Under the pieces are notes generated by a model. That model saw only the letters and a list, made by a program, of their open reading frames with translations, made no database searches and had not been told where the DNA came from. DNA of 6,811 bases from Gemmatimonadales bacterium (GTDB taxonomy: Bacteria > Gemmatimonadota > Gemmatimonadetes > Gemmatimonadales > GWC2-71-9): contig JACCSZ010000094.1 of the NCBI GenBank assembly GCA_013812695.1, positions 1 through 6,811 on the forward strand, in the 5' to 3' direction. The translations under genes and the position numbers were made by a program. Each line of letters opens with the position of its first letter. The stretch's first letter is position 1. This document shows positions 6,027-6,811 of the stretch, piece after piece.

Positions 6027-6163
6027 CGGATTGCGCATCAGCTGCAGGCTAGCATCTTGACGCCCGCACAAACCAACGCGTCCACTGCATGGCCACTGGG
6101 AGTTGCGCGCCCGAGCGGAGCGCTGGCCCCTCTCGGCCTGTCGGCTGCATGCGCGGGTTAGGT
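6021..6163 (-). repeat. attC recombination site 4
   Basis: It is bounded by GCCTAAC (6021-6027) and GTTAGGT (6157-6163). Its last 29 bases before the final position (6134-6162) are identical to 3782-3810 in site 1, including TGTCGGCTGCATGCGC. The left arm holds GCGCATCAGCTGCAGGCTAGC, which on the minus strand reads GCTGATGCGC...CGTTAGGC, like the L'-R' side of known cassette sites. At 143 bases it is at the long end for attC. Confidence 0.78.
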
Positions 6164-6267
6164 GGCGAGGCTGGAGGCGCAAATACTACTGCAATGATTG
6201 CAGCAGCGGCGACTTGTACTGCCATTCGCGTCCGCCACAGCGTCACTTCGGCGGCGCGCGTCAGCAC
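6049..6267 (-). CDS. Doubtful small hydrophobic cassette peptide
   Basis: A minus-strand frame of 72 codons starts at GTG 6267 (or ATG 6222) and has one hydrophobic segment (AVQVAAAAIIAVVFAPPAS). It then reads into attC 4, giving PNPRMQPTGR, a tail that is simply the translated attC arm. It sits where a further cassette gene would be, just before a core site in the array direction. No SD or family supports it, and the part inside the attC is not independent coding sequence. It may be a real short membrane peptide or nothing. Confidence 0.25.
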   Translation of the reverse strand: MLTRAAEVTLWRTRMAVQVAAAAIIAVVFAPPASPPNPRMQPTGREGPALRSGAQLPVAMQWTRWFVRASRC

Positions 6268-6351
6268 GTGCCTTCCGCGTCATGGGGCGTGTCTTCGTTC
6301 CAGCCCGGTCCACGTCGCCCCATCCCGGCCCCCGGGTGTAGCTTCCCGCCC

Positions 6352-6811
6352 ATGCCCGCGCGCATCCTCATCACCATGGACGATCTCTCCACCGCCGTCC
6401 CCCTCAACGCGGCCTTCGAAGCCGCCGGCTTCAGCACGGCCATGTTCAGCTCGCTCGACGACGCCCCCCGCACCGTCCGCCGCGAGAGCCCCGAGTTGGT
6501 GATCCTGACCGGCGCCATCCACGAGCCGCACGCCGTGCAGCTCGCGGCCCTGGCCCGCGACGGCGAGATCTCCACCCTCGCCCTGCTCGAGCCCACCGAC
6601 AGCGAGCGCGCCGAGCGGGTCGGCCGGCTCGGCGTCACCGAGACCATGATGAAGCCGGTGGCGCCCGACGACGCGCTGGCCACGGCGCGGCGGCTGATCG
6701 AGCGGCGCGGGCTGCAGCAGCGCACCGGGATCATCGGCGAGAGCGCCCCGATCCAGGAGGTGCTGGTCAAGATCGAGCAGATGGCGCCGGTGTCGAGCAC
6801 CGTGCTGATCC
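6352..6811 (+). CDS. Sigma-54-dependent activator-like regulator, N-terminal part (runs off the window)
   Basis: A frame from ATG 6352 stays open to the window end (153 codons). Residues 4-118 look like a CheY-like receiver: ARILITMDD with the acidic pair Asp10-Asp11, then SPELVILTGA where a phospho-acceptor Asp is expected but Thr53/Gly54 stand, and MMKPVAPDDAL with the conserved Lys101-Pro102. From ~124, GIIGESAPIQEVLVKIEQMA and PVSSTVLI match the start of the AAA+ sigma-54 interaction domain, just before its Walker A loop. It is therefore probably an NtrC-type transcriptional activator that does not respond to phosphorylation. No clear SD precedes the ATG. Residues ~61-119 are duplicated at 2881-3063. 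The remaining AAA+ and DNA-binding domains lie beyond the window. Confidence 0.8.
   Translation, partial: MPARILITMDDLSTAVPLNAAFEAAGFSTAMFSSLDDAPRTVRRESPELVILTGAIHEPHAVQLAALARDGEISTLALLEPTDSERAERVGRLGVTETMMKPVAPDDALATARRLIERRGLQQRTGIIGESAPIQEVLVKIEQMAPVSSTVLI

Noticed and set aside
3713..6163. attC sites read in the + direction
   Set aside because: The HicB-like and antitoxin stops would also fit, but the minus genes have the compact site-start-stop-site layout, and the shared arm on the minus strand (CATGCAGCCGAC after the core) resembles the R''-L'' side of known cassette sites.
1..6811. CRISPR array, tRNA/rRNA genes or an insertion sequence with terminal inverted repeats
   Set aside because: I looked for regularly spaced repeats, tRNA-like cloverleaf ends and transposase motifs on both strands and saw none.

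Overview
The window is GC-rich bacterial DNA. The third-codon-position G/C bias is strong, and the window carries a lipoprotein that joins Ig-like BIG2 domains to an RCC1 propeller. That style of protein is common in Gemmatimonadota and related soil bacteria, so this is my best guess at the host. It is inference from style; no rRNA or other phylogenetic marker is present.

Layout, left to right. Positions 1-360 hold no convincing gene, only a signal-peptide-like stub with a ribosome binding site (246-320). An RraB-like (ribonuclease E inhibitor) gene follows on + (361-707 once one lost base is restored). About 400 bases of gene-free DNA lead to an exported seven-bladed RCC1 lipoprotein on + (1231-2850). 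Next is a rubble zone (2881-3232): a fragment of a regulator gene whose ~95% identical partner lies at the right end of the window, then a C-terminal scrap, closed by a strong rho-independent terminator (3271-3300).

From about 3521 to 6163 the window is an integron-type gene-cassette array without an integrase in view (a CALIN-like cluster). Four attC-like sites (3713-3811, 4698-4794, 5207-5343, 6021-6163) begin and end with core sites of the form GCCTAAC / GTTAGGC and have imperfectly complementary arms. They separate an orphan HicB-like antitoxin (+), a putative HNH/zinc-ribbon nuclease (-), a small DUF6463-like membrane protein (-), a HigB/HigA-type toxin-antitoxin pair (+), and a doubtful small peptide (-). 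The two larger minus genes start 25-30 bases after one attC and stop inside the next, so I read the array as running right to left; the toxin-antitoxin pair is an inverted cassette with its own AT-rich promoter. The right edge enters the N-terminus of a sigma-54-activator-like regulator (6352 to window end) with a degenerate receiver domain.

Two patterns cut across the window. First, three genes (RraB-like, HicB-like, HNH-like) each lose frame or stop through a one-base change in a short homopolymer, and repairing that base gives a sensible C-terminus and a stop codon. This means either sequencing error or parallel decay. Second, stop codons of cassette genes repeatedly sit inside attC core sites (TAA of GCCTAAC). 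The 95% identical regulator fragments lie as direct repeats on both sides of the array, which suggests the array was inserted or rearranged by duplication at that locus.
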